A DNA stretch of 64,000 bases from an uncultured Bacteroidales bacterium (GTDB taxonomy: Bacteria > Bacteroidota > Bacteroidia > Bacteroidales > Paludibacteraceae), in NCBI GenBank assembly GCA_902785605.1, contig CACZZL010000012.1:1-64000 (forward strand), written 5' to 3'. Numbering within the stretch: position 1 is the stretch's first letter; every line of letters starts with the position of its first letter. A model generated the notes under the pieces. That model had not been told where the DNA came from. It was given only the letters and a program-made list of their open reading frames with translations, and did not search any database. Below, piece after piece: positions 62,326 to 64,000 of the stretch. The position numbers and the translations under genes are program-made.

Positions 62326-62358
62326 ATTTAAGATTTTAGAATTCAGATTTAAGATTTG
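62326..62358. repeat. heptamer array, GATTTAA type
   Basis: GATTTAA, GATTTTAGAATTCA, GATTTAA, GATTTG just after the topB stop. Confidence 0.75.
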
Positions 62359-62434
62359 TAAAGTATATTTAGCAAAAAATGCACATGTGCACAATTTGTG
62401 TCAATTTTTCCACATAGAATAGACGTTTTTTGTG

Positions 62435-62442
62435 TACTTTTG
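62435..62442 (+). promoter_or_regulatory. possible -7 box of the SusC gene
   Basis: TACTTTTG, 60 bp before the ATG at 62503. No clear TTG lies 20 bp upstream, so the promoter may need an activator. Confidence 0.5.
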
Positions 62443-62502
62443 TGCCGTGTTTAGAAAAACAAAATTCATTTAACTTAATATCAACACAAACAAACATTCT
62501 TT

Positions 62503-64000
62503 ATGAAACTGAATTCCAGTTTATTCCGTACCATGATGCTGGCTGCTTTGCTCCTGACGGGCTTGGCAGTAGAGGCTCGTGTGATTAGCGGAACAGTGAC
62601 GGACCAGACAGGTGAGACGGTGATCTCCGCTTCTGTCATGGTCAAAGGTACCACCATTGGTACAGTGACGGATTTTGACGGTAACTACACATTGGATGTA
62701 CCGGCTGATGCTACGGTTCTTGTCTTCTCTTATGTGGGCATGAAGTCGCAGGAGTTGACGATCACGGGAGACGTGATGAACGTCGTGCTCAAAGAGGATG
62801 CCGAAGTGCTCGAAGAAGTGGTAGTGACCGGTTACGGTACGACCAAGAAACGTGACTTGGTGACTTCGGTTGCTTCGGTTAATGCCGACCAGTTGAAGGA
62901 CATTCCGGTCGCTTCTGCCAGTGAGGCGTTGCAGGGTAAGTTGGCCGGTGTGGCAGTTACGACCACAGAGGGTAGCCCCGATGCCGATGTGAAGATCCTT
63001 GTTCGTGGAGGTACCTCCCTTACGCAGTCCAGCGACCCGTTGTACATCGTGGACGGATTCCAGGTTAGTTCGATCGCCGATATCTCGCCGAGCGATATCC
63101 AATCGATGGACGTATTGAAAGACGCTGCGGCTACCGCTATCTACGGTGCCCAGGGTGCTAACGGTGTTATCATCATCACGACCAAGGATGCCGATAACAG
63201 CGCAGACGACAAGATGCAACTCCATTTTGACTATACCGGTTATATGGGTTGGAAGCAGATGGCTAAGAAGTACGACATGCTTGATATCGATGATTTCGTA
63301 CTGATGCAGTACGAGTATGCACACTACCGTGCGAAAGGTAACACGGCTAATATCCCGTCGAACTTCAACCAATATTTCGATCCGCAGTATGCGTCTACCT
63401 TGGATAAGAGCCAGATCATGACAATTCCGGATATCCAGGCTTATTGGCACGGACAGAAGGTAACGGATTGGCAGGAAGAGACGTTCGGTCATCACGGTCT
63501 GAACAGCAACCACAGTTTCACCGTCAGCGGCGGTAACAAGGCAGCTAACTTCTCGCTGTCGTACAACCGTATTGACGACGAGGGTATCATGTACGGTTCG
63601 GATTATAACCGTAACAACCTGAGCTTCAAGTCGAAGTTCAAACCCATCAAGGACCTGACCATCAGTTTCACAGCTCGTTTCTCGAACACCGAGGTGCTGG
63701 GTTCGGGTACCAATACGGCACAGGATGCAGGTTCGAAGACCGAGAGCCGTGTACGTAATGCGATTGCTTACTCGCCGATCGAGTTGTTCGCAAAGGATAA
63801 TGTAGCCGGTCTGGATGACTATGATTCGTTCGGTTCGCTGTATGATCCTATCACGACTATCAACCATAACTACCGCAAGAAAATTGATAACAAATACACC
63901 TTGCAGGGTTATGTAAGCTATAAGTTCGCTAAATGGTTCACGTTCAAGACCGAGTTGGGTTACGAGGGACGCTATCAGAACCAAGACCGTTACTATGGTC
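62503..64000 (+). CDS. SusC/RagA family TonB-dependent receptor, partial
   Basis: Open from ATG 62503 to the window end, at least 499 residues. Signal peptide (MKLNSSLFRTMMLAALLLTG), carboxypeptidase-D-like domain (ISGTVTDQTGETVISASVMV), the SusC TonB box region (VLEEVVVTGYGTTKKRD), plug (LQGKLAGVAVTTTEGSPDAD, YIVDGFQV, LKDAAATAIYGAQGANGVII) and the first barrel strands. It imports glycan or peptide fragments through the outer membrane; a SusD partner would be expected downstream of the window. Confidence 0.95.
   Translation, partial: MKLNSSLFRTMMLAALLLTGLAVEARVISGTVTDQTGETVISASVMVKGTTIGTVTDFDGNYTLDVPADATVLVFSYVGMKSQELTITGDVMNVVLKEDAEVLEEVVVTGYGTTKKRDLVTSVASVNADQLKDIPVASASEALQGKLAGVAVTTTEGSPDADVKILVRGGTSLTQSSDPLYIVDGFQVSSIADISPSDIQSMDVLKDAAATAIYGAQGANGVIIITTKDADNSADDKMQLHFDYTGYMGWKQMAKKYDMLDIDDFVLMQYEYAHYRAKGNTANIPSNFNQYFDPQYASTLDKSQIMTIPDIQAYWHGQKVTDWQEETFGHHGLNSNHSFTVSGGNKAANFSLSYNRIDDEGIMYGSDYNRNNLSFKSKFKPIKDLTISFTARFSNTEVLGSGTNTAQDAGSKTESRVRNAIAYSPIELFAKDNVAGLDDYDSFGSLYDPITTINHNYRKKIDNKYTLQGYVSYKFAKWFTFKTELGYEGRYQNQDRYYG

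Overview
The window looks like chromosomal DNA from a Bacteroidales bacterium, probably an uncultured gut or rumen lineage (family level is a guess). Evidence: promoters of the Bacteroidetes type (TTG, about 20 bp, TAnnTTTG) precede most transcription units; Shine-Dalgarno sites are scarce; there is a SusC/RagA TonB-dependent receptor, a SecG / sigma-54 regulator / LptE neighbourhood, DUF4296, a YidE-type transporter, and secreted proteins with short C-terminal tails of the type IX secretion kind.

Layout. 1-708: a non-coding stretch with an 11-nt repeat array and a strong hairpin. 0.7-4.9 kb: DUF456 protein, sugar-phosphate transferase, nucleotidyltransferase-like protein and holA in one tight operon. 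4.9-8.5 kb (minus): DUF4296 lipoprotein, lspA, metK (with an attenuator-like leader), hpf and a PlsC-like acyltransferase. 8.6-11.4 kb: secreted pectinesterase. 11.4-24.8 kb: a long chain of nearly touching plus-strand genes (YidE transporter, MATE, RND adaptor/pump/TolC, phosphopantetheinyl transferase, dnaX, YgiQ radical SAM, M23 peptidase). 24.8-30.4 kb: Crp/Fnr regulator divergent from gcvP, then two YitT paralogues, the first frameshifted. 30.6-35.4 kb: an AT-rich island at tRNA-Ser(CGA), made of two tandem units with nearly identical ends and different cargo, ending against a nitroreductase gene that has lost its start. 35.5-44.6 kb: pdxA, alaS, GtrA, guanine deaminase, lipoate ligase, aminotransferase, KduD-like SDR and DUF4861. 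44.6-47.4 kb: an AT-rich patch with a structured leader RNA, hypothetical genes, a GNAT with a small partner, and a RelE/ParE-type toxin-antitoxin pair. 47.4-54.0 kb: a 2,120-residue surface protein followed by a 48-residue peptide. 54.1-62.3 kb: repeat arrays, secG, sigma-54 activator, lptE, wza, wzc, a four-helix-bundle gene and topB. 62.5 kb to the end: a partial SusC.

Two non-genic themes stand out. First, the tRNA-Ser island: each unit has a 179-bp promoter-bearing end, lipoprotein-like or Abi cargo, and a 228-233-bp end whose 13-bp core repeats the tRNA T-arm and supplies the cargo stop codon. This looks like a cassette system with no integrase nearby. Second, many unrelated short repeats with a 7-nt period (some 11-nt) lie between genes, often touching stop or start codons, and also sit in frame inside genes, including alaS and topB. 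One four-helix-bundle gene is bracketed by such arrays in inverted orientation.
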